From: UBA1672 sp051967755
Lineage (GTDB): Bacteria > Pseudomonadota > Alphaproteobacteria > Micavibrionales > Micavibrionaceae
Length of the DNA stretch: 64,000 bases
Reading direction: 5' to 3'
Assembly: GCA_051967755.1 (NCBI GenBank)
Contig: JBQDYD010000001.1
Span: 248,001 to 312,000 of the forward strand
Shown: piece after piece, positions 8,926 through 17,579 of the stretch
How the letters are laid out: each line of letters starts with the position of its first letter
Position numbering within the stretch: position 1 is the stretch's first letter
Position numbers and translations under genes: made by a program
Notes under the pieces: generated by a model
Told to the model about the DNA's origin: nothing
Seen by the model: the letters and a program-made list of their open reading frames with translations, nothing else
Database searches by the model: none

Positions 8926-11900
8926 TTAAGCCGCCTTTTTCTTACCCAGTTTTTCAAGCGCCACATCAAGAACGCCGGGGTAATCGGTTTTACCACTGCC
9001 CAGCACAGGCATCTTATCAACCGTCACGATGGTTTTCGGCACCGATAGCTCTGATATACCGTTCTTGGATGCGTATGATGACAGATCAGATTTATCGGCC
9101 TTCTCATTGGTTGTGACCAGCACGAGCTGCTCTCCCTTTCTGGCATCAGGGATGGCAACAACTGCATTCCCCTCATCGGGATAGACCTTATCGACCATCG
9201 TCTCGACACTGCTGAGTGAAACCATTTCACCTGCGATTTTGGCAAAGCGTTTCGCGCGGCCTAGGATTTTCACAAAGCCCTCATCATCCACGCTGACGAT
9301 GTCACCTGTATCATACCAACCATCTTCGGGGGGTTGCAGAACGCCCGGCTTATCATCTTTGTAATAGCCAAGCATCACGTTCGGCCCCTTCACGAACAAA
9401 CGCCCGCCTTCATCCACGCCCGGCACATCCTCCAGACGATATTCAATGCCCGCAAGCAAGCGCCCGACAGTCCCGTTTTTCAAATGCATCGGTGAGTTCA
9501 GCGTCAAGCCCGGCGCCGTTTCCGTCGCGCCGTACCCTTCCAGAATACGTACACCAAAACGATCGGCATAAAGTTTACGGGTTTCATCCTTCACCTTTTC
9601 CGCGCCTGCGAAAATATACCGCATGCGGTAGAAATCATACGGATCAGCCATGCGCGCATATCCGTTTAGGAACGTGTCGGTTCCAAACATGATGGTCGCA
9701 TTCGAAGAGTATACAAGCTCCGGCACGATACGGTAATGCAGCGGACTTGGGTAAAGGAACGTGCGCACACCTGAGAGCACAGGCAATAGCGTTCCGCCCG
9801 TTAAACCGAATGAATGGAACATCGGCAGACAGTTAAACACGATATCCTGACGGTTAAAGTCTACGCGGCAAGAAAGCTGCACGATATTGGTCATAATGTT
9901 TTCATGGCTCAGCACCACGCCCTTGGGCGCCCCTTCCGAGCCAGAGGTAAACAGCACCACCGCAGGATCAGACGGCTTCACGCCCTTTGATCTGTGCACA
10001 TAGCCCGCCACGCGGTGCGCATAAAGCGCGCGCACTTTATCAAACGGTGTGATCTCTGCCTTGATATCCTCCAGATAAACAATCTGTACATGCGGCTCAA
10101 GCTCATCGATCAAGCCTTCCAGACGGCCCATTTTGATAAATAAGCGAGATGTCAAAACGCGCTTAATCTTTGCGGAGGTACAAGCCGAGATAATCGCCTT
10201 TGCCCCTGCAGAGAAATTGAGCATCGCAGGAACGCGGCCAAAGGCCTGCAGACCAAAGAACGTGACAAGCGCGCCTGTCGAATTTGGCAATAACAGGCCG
10301 ATATTTTCGCCTTTCTTAGTGCCTTTGGTGACTTTACGCCCCAGCACCATAGAACCACGCACCAGAGTTTTAAACGGCATCGGTTTGCGTTCAATATCCT
10401 CGGCGATTGTCGCACCATCACCGTTCACATGACGCGCCCTCATCAACGCACTATATAGTGTCTGGTCACGGTCATTGGTCAGGAACATCATATCTTCCAT
10501 CACATCATAAAGCTGTCGCCCTGCGGCCTTACGGCGCGCGCGCCCCTTAACCTCTTCGGGTACTTCGAATTCGCGCGGCTCAAGGATGGTCATGGTAATT
10601 TTCGGGAACGTACGCAGCGGCACTTTCCCCTTCAGGCGGCAAAACGGTGTATGCTGTACGCCGTCCAAACGGATCGGCACAACCTTCGCACCTGCCTTAT
10701 CGGCGATCATACCCGGCCCGTCATAGATTTTCATCAACGCGCCTGTTTCCGTCAATCGCCCCTCAGGAAAGATTACGCAATGCTTATCTTTTTCTACTTC
10801 TTTAATCAGAGATTTCAGCGAGAACGGATTTGTCGGATCAAGCGGGAACGCATCAACCATTTTCAGGAACGGACGCACCCATGCCCAGTTGGCAACAAAA
10901 CTGTTCACCGCAAACATCGGCTTGCCGGGCAAAAAGGCCGCCAAAATCGGCGCATCAAGGAATGAAACGTGGTTACACACAATCACCGCGCGCGGGCCTG
11001 CCTTTTCCAAATTCTCAAGGCCGCGAATTTCAACCTTATAAAAGAGCTTGAGCACCATCTGCATCATGCTTTTCATAAAATAAGCAGGTAGCAACTGGCA
11101 AATGTAAAGCGCAACAAACAAATTCGCCGCCGCGCACATCAAAAACAGGCTGGTAATACCAAAACCAAGCGAGAGCAAAAACGCAGATATAGCCGATGAC
11201 GCCACCACAAAAATCGAATTTAAAATCGCACTGGCCGCCAAAATGCGAGAGCGCGAATTTTCAGTTGTGTCATGCTGGATAATCGCGTTTAACGGCACAA
11301 CGAATAAACCCGCGCATAGCGAAATCATGAAGATATCCAAAATAATGCGCCAGCTTGCCAATGTTGAAATAAAGGCCGTAAACGGAATAAGGTTATCTTC
11401 CGTGCCGCCGTGATATCCGTTTCCTGCAAAGAATAAATCGATTGAGAAAATCGTAATCCCGACCGCCGCCAACGGCACATAGACGGCCTCTACGCGGCCA
11501 CGAAGCAATCGGTTATTCAACAAACCGCCCAGCGCCACGCCAACAGAAAACAGAACCATGAACAGAATAAAGACTGCGTTGCTTGCCCCTAAGACCCCTT
11601 CGGTAAAGTTCGGCAACTGCGCCAGAAATACCGCGCCCAAAAACCAGAACCATGCAATACCAAGCGCGGATTCAATCACACTGCGTTTGCTTGAGAAAAG
11701 CTGATCAAGGATATGAAGTGTCTCACCGAAAATATTGTAATTCATCTTCAGATCCGCATCCCCCGCCTTGGCATCAGGAATAAAGCGCGAAGCCAGATAA
11801 CCAAGCCCCGCAACAACGATCAGAAGCAACGCCACGAGCGTCACACCGAATTTCATGGTCACAAACGCCGCGCCGATAATCGTCCCCGTCAAAATCGCCA

Positions 11901-12375
11901 GAAACGTCCCGGTCGCAAGCAGCGCATTACCGCCGATGAGTTCATCTTCATCGAGGTGCTGCGGTAAAATAGAATATTTGCTTGGCCCGAAAAACGCAGA
12001 TTGCGTGCCCAGCGCAAATAATGTGATCAGGCACATATTAACCGAACCCGATAAAAGCGATATCGCACCCAAAACGGCAACACCGACCTCAGCCACTTTA
12101 ATCACGCGGATCACTTTATCCTTGGGGTATTTATCGGCATATTGCCCACCCAACGCGGAAAATAAAACAAAGGGCAAAATGAATATCCCCGTCGCCAATG
12201 TTACCAGAACTTCGGGTTCCATCCCTGTTTGGGCGGCACTGTCCAGAATGTTATAGACCAGCAAAACCACAAGTGCGTTTTTGAATAAATTATCATGAAA
12301 AGCCCCGAGAAACTGTGTCACGAAAAGCGGTAAAAACCGTATATCTCTCATCAGGGAAAATTGATTATCACGCAT
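8926..12375 (-). CDS. aas: Aas-like fusion: MFS transporter, PlsC acyltransferase and acyl-ACP/CoA ligase, 1149 aa
   Basis: This is a three-part inner-membrane protein for lysophospholipid uptake and re-acylation. Residues about 1-430 are a 12-helix LplT-like major facilitator. Residues about 440-640 are a PlsC-type acyltransferase with the HX4D motif (NHVSFLDAP, near 470) and FPEGRLTETG. Residues about 650-1149 form an AMP-forming ligase with the P-loop-like LFTSGSEGAPKG (near 805) and GYGATETAPG. This transporter/acyltransferase/ligase order is known in fused Aas proteins and the length is normal. A palindromic operator lies 48 bp upstream, and an AbiC-like gene follows within 5 bp. Confidence 0.93.
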   Translation of the reverse strand: MRDNQFSLMRDIRFLPLFVTQFLGAFHDNLFKNALVVLLVYNILDSAAQTGMEPEVLVTLATGIFILPFVLFSALGGQYADKYPKDKVIRVIKVAEVGVAVLGAISLLSGSVNMCLITLFALGTQSAFFGPSKYSILPQHLDEDELIGGNALLATGTFLAILTGTIIGAAFVTMKFGVTLVALLLIVVAGLGYLASRFIPDAKAGDADLKMNYNIFGETLHILDQLFSSKRSVIESALGIAWFWFLGAVFLAQLPNFTEGVLGASNAVFILFMVLFSVGVALGGLLNNRLLRGRVEAVYVPLAAVGITIFSIDLFFAGNGYHGGTEDNLIPFTAFISTLASWRIILDIFMISLCAGLFVVPLNAIIQHDTTENSRSRILAASAILNSIFVVASSAISAFLLSLGFGITSLFLMCAAANLFVALYICQLLPAYFMKSMMQMVLKLFYKVEIRGLENLEKAGPRAVIVCNHVSFLDAPILAAFLPGKPMFAVNSFVANWAWVRPFLKMVDAFPLDPTNPFSLKSLIKEVEKDKHCVIFPEGRLTETGALMKIYDGPGMIADKAGAKVVPIRLDGVQHTPFCRLKGKVPLRTFPKITMTILEPREFEVPEEVKGRARRKAAGRQLYDVMEDMMFLTNDRDQTLYSALMRARHVNGDGATIAEDIERKPMPFKTLVRGSMVLGRKVTKGTKKGENIGLLLPNSTGALVTFFGLQAFGRVPAMLNFSAGAKAIISACTSAKIKRVLTSRLFIKMGRLEGLIDELEPHVQIVYLEDIKAEITPFDKVRALYAHRVAGYVHRSKGVKPSDPAVVLFTSGSEGAPKGVVLSHENIMTNIVQLSCRVDFNRQDIVFNCLPMFHSFGLTGGTLLPVLSGVRTFLYPSPLHYRIVPELVYSSNATIMFGTDTFLNGYARMADPYDFYRMRYIFAGAEKVKDETRKLYADRFGVRILEGYGATETAPGLTLNSPMHLKNGTVGRLLAGIEYRLEDVPGVDEGGRLFVKGPNVMLGYYKDDKPGVLQPPEDGWYDTGDIVSVDDEGFVKILGRAKRFAKIAGEMVSLSSVETMVDKVYPDEGNAVVAIPDARKGEQLVLVTTNEKADKSDLSSYASKNGISELSVPKTIVTVDKMPVLGSGKTDYPGVLDVALEKLGKKKAA

Positions 12376-12422
12376 ATGCTTTGCCTTTGTTTAAATCTAT
12401 ATATTGTCATAGTATATCATGT

Positions 12423-12439
12423 ATTGAACATTGTTCAAT
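12423..12439. promoter_or_regulatory. Palindromic operator, ATTGAACA-T-TGTTCAAT
   Basis: The 17-bp near-perfect palindrome has 8-bp arms around a single central base. It lies 48 bp upstream of the aas-like start, where a repressor would cover the promoter. Its 7-bp core arms are identical to those of a site at 34468-34482. Odd-centred palindromes of this size are usual for TetR-family repressors, and DesT/FabR-type regulators of lipid genes use related GAAC...GTTC sites. No regulator gene is in the window. Confidence 0.65.
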
Positions 12440-12464
12440 TAAAATAACGTCACTCGATTTTCAC

Positions 12465-12500
12465 AATAAAAAACCGACGGTTGATAGTCTAACCGCCGAT
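12465..12500 (-). terminator. Rho-independent terminator after the FTR1 gene
   Basis: On the minus strand CGGCGGTT pairs with AACCGTCG (one G-U pair) across an 8-nt loop, followed by GGTTTTTTA. It sits 50 bp past the stop of the FTR1 permease gene and separates the iron-uptake pair from the aas-like promoter region. Confidence 0.7.
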
Positions 12501-12549
12501 TCTAAAAAAACGAAATTTAAAATCGTTAATTGTATATTTTTTGGTATTT

Positions 12550-13407
12550 CTATTCCGCAGGAACGGCCTCTGCCTGTTCTTCGGCTTTCGCCGTAACGGC
12601 CTTAGGCTTAACTGTTCCGATAAACTTATAAGCTGCGCCTACAATCAAAAGAACAGACACATAGAATACAAGCTCCATCCCTGTCGGGCGCGCATTATAT
12701 CCGAACAAAACACCCATTGTTTCGCCCAAGAAACTCCCGCCATCCAAGACTGCAGATGTATCCCATACTTGCGCAGATAACATCGGAAGCATATCCGCCT
12801 GTATTAAGAAGCTTGCCCCCTGCGCCGCCATGCCCGCCGTTAAGATAATGAGCATCCAGCTCGTGACAGTAAACAAATGGCGCTTCACTGTTTTCAGCAA
12901 TCCCATATAAAGCATCAGGCCAACAGCCGCACCACCAACAAAACCGATCAAACCACCCAACGCAATAGACGTTGCAGGAACACCGATCAGACTTTGACTA
13001 TAGGTAAAAAGGACGATCTCCGCCCCTTCGCGCAATGTTGCCAACGCAACGACAAACACAATCACAAACAGTGATTTGCGCCCTGCCACCACTTCCGCAC
13101 CAACGGCATTAATATGCTGCGCCAGCTCTCGCCCGTGACGCTTCATCCAAATCACCGTCCAGCTGAGGAAACCAACCGCCGTGAACATGATGCAGGCATT
13201 AAAAACTTCCTGCCCCATACCATCAATGGAATCCGCAATTGTATCCGTGAACAAGAAAACGATAAACGAGCCAATCACACCGACAGCCAAGCCGGCCGAA
13301 ACCAGAAGTCCGCGTTTTGGCAAACCGCGCGTTGCCGCCAGAACGATACCCAGAACAAGGGCAATTTCGATAATCTCTCTAAATACAACAGTTGCTATAC
13401 CATACAT
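12550..13407 (-). CDS. FTR1-family high-affinity iron permease, 285 aa
   Basis: This is an inner-membrane iron permease of the FTR1/EfeU family with about seven helices. Both signature REXXE motifs are present: REIIE at residues 10-14 in helix 1 and REGAE at 126-130 in helix 4. In the family these glutamates bind iron in transit. It lies 29 bp downstream of a periplasmic cupredoxin gene on the same strand, and a Fur box precedes the pair. There is no EfeB-type peroxidase, so this is a reduced system closer to FTR1/cupredoxin ferrous-iron uptake units. The C-terminus is a soluble tail rich in Ala, Glu and Lys. Confidence 0.95.
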   Translation of the reverse strand: MYGIATVVFREIIEIALVLGIVLAATRGLPKRGLLVSAGLAVGVIGSFIVFLFTDTIADSIDGMGQEVFNACIMFTAVGFLSWTVIWMKRHGRELAQHINAVGAEVVAGRKSLFVIVFVVALATLREGAEIVLFTYSQSLIGVPATSIALGGLIGFVGGAAVGLMLYMGLLKTVKRHLFTVTSWMLIILTAGMAAQGASFLIQADMLPMLSAQVWDTSAVLDGGSFLGETMGVLFGYNARPTGMELVFYVSVLLIVGAAYKFIGTVKPKAVTAKAEEQAEAVPAE

Positions 13408-13436
13408 GACGATATCCTCTCCGATGCTATGCGGGG

Positions 13437-14186
13437 TTATTTGGCAATAATATACCCGTTGGCTGTTTCCATATTGAACTCACCGAAATAATGATATTTA
13501 CCCGGCTTTAACGGCCCGACATAAATCGTTGCCTTTTTATTGCCGCGAATAATCTTTTCACGGTTCATGTCATGGCTTTCAAATTCCTCAGGGGTCGGGT
13601 CTTGATTATCAACGATTAACTTGATCTTCTCCCCCGCAGGAACCGTAATTTCCGCCGGTGAAAATTTATGATCTTTAATCACGATTGTATAAAATTCCTT
13701 CTTCACAGGCTTTGCATCGGCTGGCGATTCTTTTGCTGCGATTGCACTTTGAAGCTTAGGGAACCATTCGCGTACGATGGCCTCTTCCTGATTTTCAGAC
13801 GCAAAGTGAATGGCCTGTATCGCTTCATCAATTGATTCTACCTTCGTCACATCCATGGCCTTTTCATCGCGGATTTTATCAATCGCCGCTTCCAGGCTGT
13901 ATGTTACTTCGTGAATTTCCTCAAGCTGTAAAAACTCCAACTCACCTTCTGTTTCTAATACCTTACCGATTGCCGCCGCCTTTTCATTTAAAACGGTCTT
14001 CGCATGATCAACTGATTTAATCTCTACGGCTTTATAATGCTCTGTGCCTTCTTCATGATCGTGATCATCATGATGGTCATCTGCGTGCTCCTCATGCGTT
14101 GCTGCATCCTTTGCAAAAACGCTTACAGGCTGCATCGCGCCTAAAGTAATGAGTGAAATACCAGCAACCAACCATAACTTTTTCAT
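13437..14186 (-). CDS. Periplasmic cupredoxin with His-rich segment, FTR1 partner, 249 aa
   Basis: A Sec signal peptide (residues 1-25, ending VSVFA) is followed by a His/Asp-rich metal-binding stretch (about 30-50, HADDHHDDHDHEE). Next comes a helical region of roughly 100 residues, and then a cupredoxin_1 domain (about 165-249) beginning FYTIVIKDHKFSPAEITVPAG, as in the N-domain of EfeO and in FtrB. A role in delivering or oxidising ferrous iron for the FTR1 permease encoded 29 bp downstream is likely. It is first in the operon, directly after the Fur box. The fusion of the helical domain to a cupredoxin differs from standard EfeO, where an M75 domain follows the cupredoxin. Confidence 0.88.
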   Translation of the reverse strand: MKKLWLVAGISLITLGAMQPVSVFAKDAATHEEHADDHHDDHDHEEGTEHYKAVEIKSVDHAKTVLNEKAAAIGKVLETEGELEFLQLEEIHEVTYSLEAAIDKIRDEKAMDVTKVESIDEAIQAIHFASENQEEAIVREWFPKLQSAIAAKESPADAKPVKKEFYTIVIKDHKFSPAEITVPAGEKIKLIVDNQDPTPEEFESHDMNREKIIRGNKKATIYVGPLKPGKYHYFGEFNMETANGYIIAK

Positions 14187-14210
14187 AGACTATATCCTCT
14201 GACCTTCAGT

Positions 14211-14229
14211 GAAAATGATTATCATTAGG
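14211..14229. promoter_or_regulatory. Fur box upstream of the iron-uptake pair
   Basis: GAAAATGATTATCATTAGG matches the classical 19-bp Fur box (GATAATGATAATCATTATC) at 15 of 19 positions, including the whole ATGAT.ATCAT core. It is 25 bp upstream of the cupredoxin start, so iron-dependent repression of the cupredoxin-FTR1 operon is expected. Confidence 0.85.
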
Positions 14230-14330
14230 ATTTCTACACCACGAATATGAAAAAAACAAGGAATCATCAGAAATAAGAAAGCCATATGAAAAAACTTGAA
14301 AACCAAGGATTCTATAGATATAAAGACCTC

Positions 14331-14425
14331 GGAAAGTCGGTGCGGGCGGAATCTCGCTTGTAGCCCGGTCAGGTCCGAAAGGAAGCAGCCACCAACGAAT
14401 TTTTTCGGGTCGTATTCGGCTTTCC
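14331..14425 (+). ncRNA. ffs: Signal recognition particle 4.5S RNA
   Basis: The 95-nt gene contains the invariant SRP domain IV core GGTCAGGTCCGAAAGGAAGC, with the GAAA-type tetraloop and the asymmetric loop that bind Ffh. The flanks pair as in small bacterial SRP RNAs: GGAAAGTCGG at the 5' end opposes CGGCTTTCC at the 3' end, and GCCCGG opposes TCGGGT. A T-rich stretch follows at once and should terminate transcription. The RNA targets nascent membrane proteins together with Ffh and FtsY. The ends were set by the terminal pairing. Confidence 0.97.
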
Positions 14426-14444
14426 ACTTTTTCCCAAAATCAAA

Positions 14445-15524
14445 TTAATTCCACTTGGTGCTGTATCCCGTGCCCCAATCGATTGCGGGTGCGTCATTAT
14501 TGGCATCTTGCTGAACGGGTGGTTGTACAGACGGCGCATCAATGCGGAACGCCTCAATCAATTCAGGCGGGGTATTCACCGTGGTCATCACGGTGCCTTC
14601 ATCTAATAAATACACAAGCTCCGGCGCATCTTCGCCGAATGCCGGGTTAAATTGCCCCAGCGAGTCCATTTGCCGTGCATAATTTTGTTCATAGGCCGCG
14701 CGCGATACCGCGACATCAATCTTAATTGAATCTCCGTTCAGATATTCCTCAAAATCATTTGATCTTGATCCGTGCACAAAACCCATCAGAGTTAAGGTTT
14801 TATCACCGCCCGATATACCGTTGACTGTATGTGCCAAATTCCGGTCATCATGGCGTGCGTTATAATAAGCCAGCCCCGCCGCCATATAATCTTGTTTTTG
14901 CTGATCAAATTGCGAACGCAGTTCCGCCAAACGTGTTTGAACGGACGGGTCTGAACTGTTTCCCTGTTCCCGTAGACGCAGGATTTCATCACGCGTTTCT
15001 ATCAATGCAATGCGCGCCGCATTACGATCATCAAGCAAATCCGCACCGTTTTCATAGTCAATCGGATGCACCGTAACCCCTGCCTGCGCAGTTGTTTCAA
15101 GAATAGGGGCAACCGCGCCTTGAACAAATTGTTGCGTTTCGTCTTGGGCGCTGAAACGCCAACGCCCTTTATTAAACTCTACATTATCTTCATGCTCAAA
15201 ACGTTGCCCGAATGCGGCAACATCCACGTCTTGTCCGGCACGCACCTGCGATTGAAATTCTGAAATCAAATCATTCCTGAAATGGGGCAGTTCCAAAAAC
15301 ATATTGCTGACGCCGCTTTCGGCGATGGCGCGGACGGTTTCACTTTCGCCCATCGCGCCCCAAATTTTGCGGTAATCATCGTGATCGGAATCGCCCAAAA
15401 CAATGTTATCGGCTTGGCCGTACCCAATACGCAAAACATCCGCGAAGGAAACAGAATACCCGTCACGCAGAATGCTATCTGCGGGCGGACTTCCCGATCC
15501 TGATGTTAAAGTATGCTCTGCCAA
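14445..15524 (-). CDS. Hypothetical protein, possibly TIKI/ChaN/EreA-like fold, 359 aa
   Basis: No established family is certain. Three segments recall the ChaN/TraB/erythromycin-esterase (TIKI) superfamily: an N-terminal VLGDSDHDDYRKI (about residues 42-54) followed by SGVSNMFLELPH, a central YYNARHDDRNLAHTV (about 218-232), and LTLMGFVHGS (about 244-253). In that fold GxxH...E, R...M and G.xH elements build the metal or catalytic site. The protein has no signal peptide, a helical coiled segment around 170-210, and a disordered C-terminus. It ends 19 bp beyond the SRP RNA, convergent with it. The assignment is inference from motif spacing. Confidence 0.6.
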   Translation of the reverse strand: MAEHTLTSGSGSPPADSILRDGYSVSFADVLRIGYGQADNIVLGDSDHDDYRKIWGAMGESETVRAIAESGVSNMFLELPHFRNDLISEFQSQVRAGQDVDVAAFGQRFEHEDNVEFNKGRWRFSAQDETQQFVQGAVAPILETTAQAGVTVHPIDYENGADLLDDRNAARIALIETRDEILRLREQGNSSDPSVQTRLAELRSQFDQQKQDYMAAGLAYYNARHDDRNLAHTVNGISGGDKTLTLMGFVHGSRSNDFEEYLNGDSIKIDVAVSRAAYEQNYARQMDSLGQFNPAFGEDAPELVYLLDEGTVMTTVNTPPELIEAFRIDAPSVQPPVQQDANNDAPAIDWGTGYSTKWN

Positions 15525-15716
15525 TTTATCACCGATAATTAAGTGTTATTATTTTTATTGTCTCACTATACAAAAACAATCGTCAAACATCAAATTCCAT
15601 GACAGCCTACATTAATTGTTGCGCCGCAATACTGAATAAGGCATTGTGATCTTGGTTTAGACGCGCGCAGACTTAGAACACCTGCACGCACACACGGAAA
15701 AAACGGACGGTTTATT

Positions 15717-16877
15717 ATGGCGAAGTCATTCGACACGACTCAGCGCGAACAAACGAGCTTGTTTGTCTCTGACACACATTTATTTCACAAACGCAACGGT
15801 GCCCTTGACATTCAGGGGCTTTTTATTGAGCAAGCAGACCCTGATCGGCTTTATCTGCTCGGCGATATCATTGATTATGAATATATTCAAGATATGTTGG
15901 TCGACCAGATGGAAATAGAAGGCATCGGCCTGCAAGACATCCCCACCGATTTTGAAGATGTTCTGTCCATGGTGTCCTTCAGGGACATGGAGGCACATTT
16001 ACGCTTTATCGATATCATCATGGCGAAAGTCGATGAGGGCGTAGAGGTACACTATATTACAGGCAATCACGATAATAACCTCGACCTGTTACACCGCATG
16101 AACATTATGGGCGTTCAATTCCATGATCACATGATTGAGGATTTCGGCGGCGTTCCTACGCATTTGGAACATGGTGATGAAAATGATCCTGCTTGTTTGA
16201 TCAATTATAACGGCCTGTACGCAAGATGCAGCGAGATTTTGGATGCAGGTCTTGTGACCGATCACAAACTGAAATCCATCTTTGATCGCTTCGCCCCTGA
16301 TGATGCGCGTTATCCGTTTCCAATAACCAACACCCTTAAAACCTTAGGGAAATTTTTCATCTCTACATTCCGGGAAAACGCCGTCAGACGCGCCGTTGAA
16401 CGCGGCGCAGAGGCTTGCGTTTTAGGGCACATCCATAAACAGGATATCGGCACGATGAAGACCGTCACCCGCATTGATGACGGCCACCCTGACAATCTGC
16501 CGACAATTCTGGTTAACGAAGAGGGCTTCACCTATCGCAATACGGGCGATGGCCTGACCCACGGAACCGCCATCATGTATAACGGCGAAACTGATGAGTA
16601 TAGCGATGATGGCTGGCATATCTTAACGCGTCATTCCCTTCAACCAAGCAAAACATTCGACCGCGGCGCACCGAACCCGTACGAAGAATATCGCGCCCGC
16701 AGTCTGGCATTCCTGCAGGCAGGCTGGGTGACCTTTATGCGGAAGGCCGACCTGTCACAAGGGTGGGATCACGCCAACGCCGATGCGATTAACGATGTCG
16801 CAAATGATGATTGGCAAGACGCTCCGCCGCCGCCAAACGACTATTCAGATGATGAGCCGTCCCCAGCCTATGGTTGA
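15717..16877 (+). CDS. Calcineurin-like metallophosphoesterase, 386 aa
   Basis: All five dimetal motifs of the family are visible: FVSDTHL (D19, H21), LLGDIID (D50 region), TGNHDN (about 114-119), EHGDE (about 150) and LGHIHK (about 237-242). The order and the LpxH-like GDIID/GHIHK spacing suggest a UDP-2,3-diacylglucosamine diphosphatase-like enzyme or a related phosphoesterase. The protein is longer than LpxH (about 240 aa) by an acidic C-terminal extension ending PPPPNDYSDDEPSPAYG, so the substrate is uncertain. It is cytosolic with no signal peptide. It stands alone, with a divergent neighbour. Confidence 0.85.
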   Translation: MAKSFDTTQREQTSLFVSDTHLFHKRNGALDIQGLFIEQADPDRLYLLGDIIDYEYIQDMLVDQMEIEGIGLQDIPTDFEDVLSMVSFRDMEAHLRFIDIIMAKVDEGVEVHYITGNHDNNLDLLHRMNIMGVQFHDHMIEDFGGVPTHLEHGDENDPACLINYNGLYARCSEILDAGLVTDHKLKSIFDRFAPDDARYPFPITNTLKTLGKFFISTFRENAVRRAVERGAEACVLGHIHKQDIGTMKTVTRIDDGHPDNLPTILVNEEGFTYRNTGDGLTHGTAIMYNGETDEYSDDGWHILTRHSLQPSKTFDRGAPNPYEEYRARSLAFLQAGWVTFMRKADLSQGWDHANADAINDVANDDWQDAPPPPNDYSDDEPSPAYG

Positions 16878-16943
16878 CGGATTGCACATAGAATTTCTTT
16901 TTAAACAGAGTGTGTGTTAAAATTCTTACTGAATAACACGGAC

Positions 16944-17579
16944 ATGATCACTATGCGTTTCCTTAGGCACTTTGCCATTTTCCTGCTTTTATTATCTCCA
17001 TGCGCCGCCGAGGCAAAAGAAAAATGGACAGTTGATAGCTTAAAGGTCATGTCGGACGGCAATGATCCGGAAGCTCAATTTGAACTCGGCAAGCTCTATA
17101 TGAGTGGAAAAGGCGTCGATAAAGACATAAATGAAGGCCTTAACCTCTTTATGAAATCTGCCTCTGCAGGATATTCAAAATCACAACATGTCATCGGAAA
17201 ACTATACCGTGACGGCCTTTACTTAAAACAAAGTGAGACAAACGCGCGTGAATGGTTTGAAAAAGCCGCTAAACAGGGATATTGGGTCGCACAATATGAT
17301 TTAGCAGCCCTTTATGCACGATACAGAAGCAATAAAGAAGCCATGATCCTTGCATATGCGTGGTTTGATGTTCTTGATAAACGCGGACACCCGAAGGCTC
17401 ATAAGGGACGTGACGAAATTAAAAAAGAGCTTGAGAAGCCTGATCTGGTCAAAGCAAAACGTAACGCCGAAACATTCTACGAAAGATACGTCGTACCATT
17501 TGAAAAAAAACCTAAAAAAGCCGATGATGAAAAACCATCTGAAGATTCATCAGCCGACACAACCAAAGAAAACGAATGA
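16944..17579 (+). CDS. Exported Sel1-repeat (TPR-like) protein, 211 aa
   Basis: After a signal peptide ending CAAEA the protein carries Sel1-like repeats: DPEAQFELGKLYMSGKGVDKD, GYSKSQHVIGKLYRDGLYL and GYWVAQYDLAALYARYRS, then a Lys/Glu-rich tail. Sel1 repeats form alpha-solenoids for protein contacts. I start it at ATG 16944 (an ATG at 16953 is equally possible); a GTG at 16914 would put a hydrophilic stretch before the signal peptide. The stop overlaps the next Sel1 gene by ATGA, which indicates translational coupling. The two proteins probably act together in the periplasm. Confidence 0.85.
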   Translation: MITMRFLRHFAIFLLLLSPCAAEAKEKWTVDSLKVMSDGNDPEAQFELGKLYMSGKGVDKDINEGLNLFMKSASAGYSKSQHVIGKLYRDGLYLKQSETNAREWFEKAAKQGYWVAQYDLAALYARYRSNKEAMILAYAWFDVLDKRGHPKAHKGRDEIKKELEKPDLVKAKRNAETFYERYVVPFEKKPKKADDEKPSEDSSADTTKENE

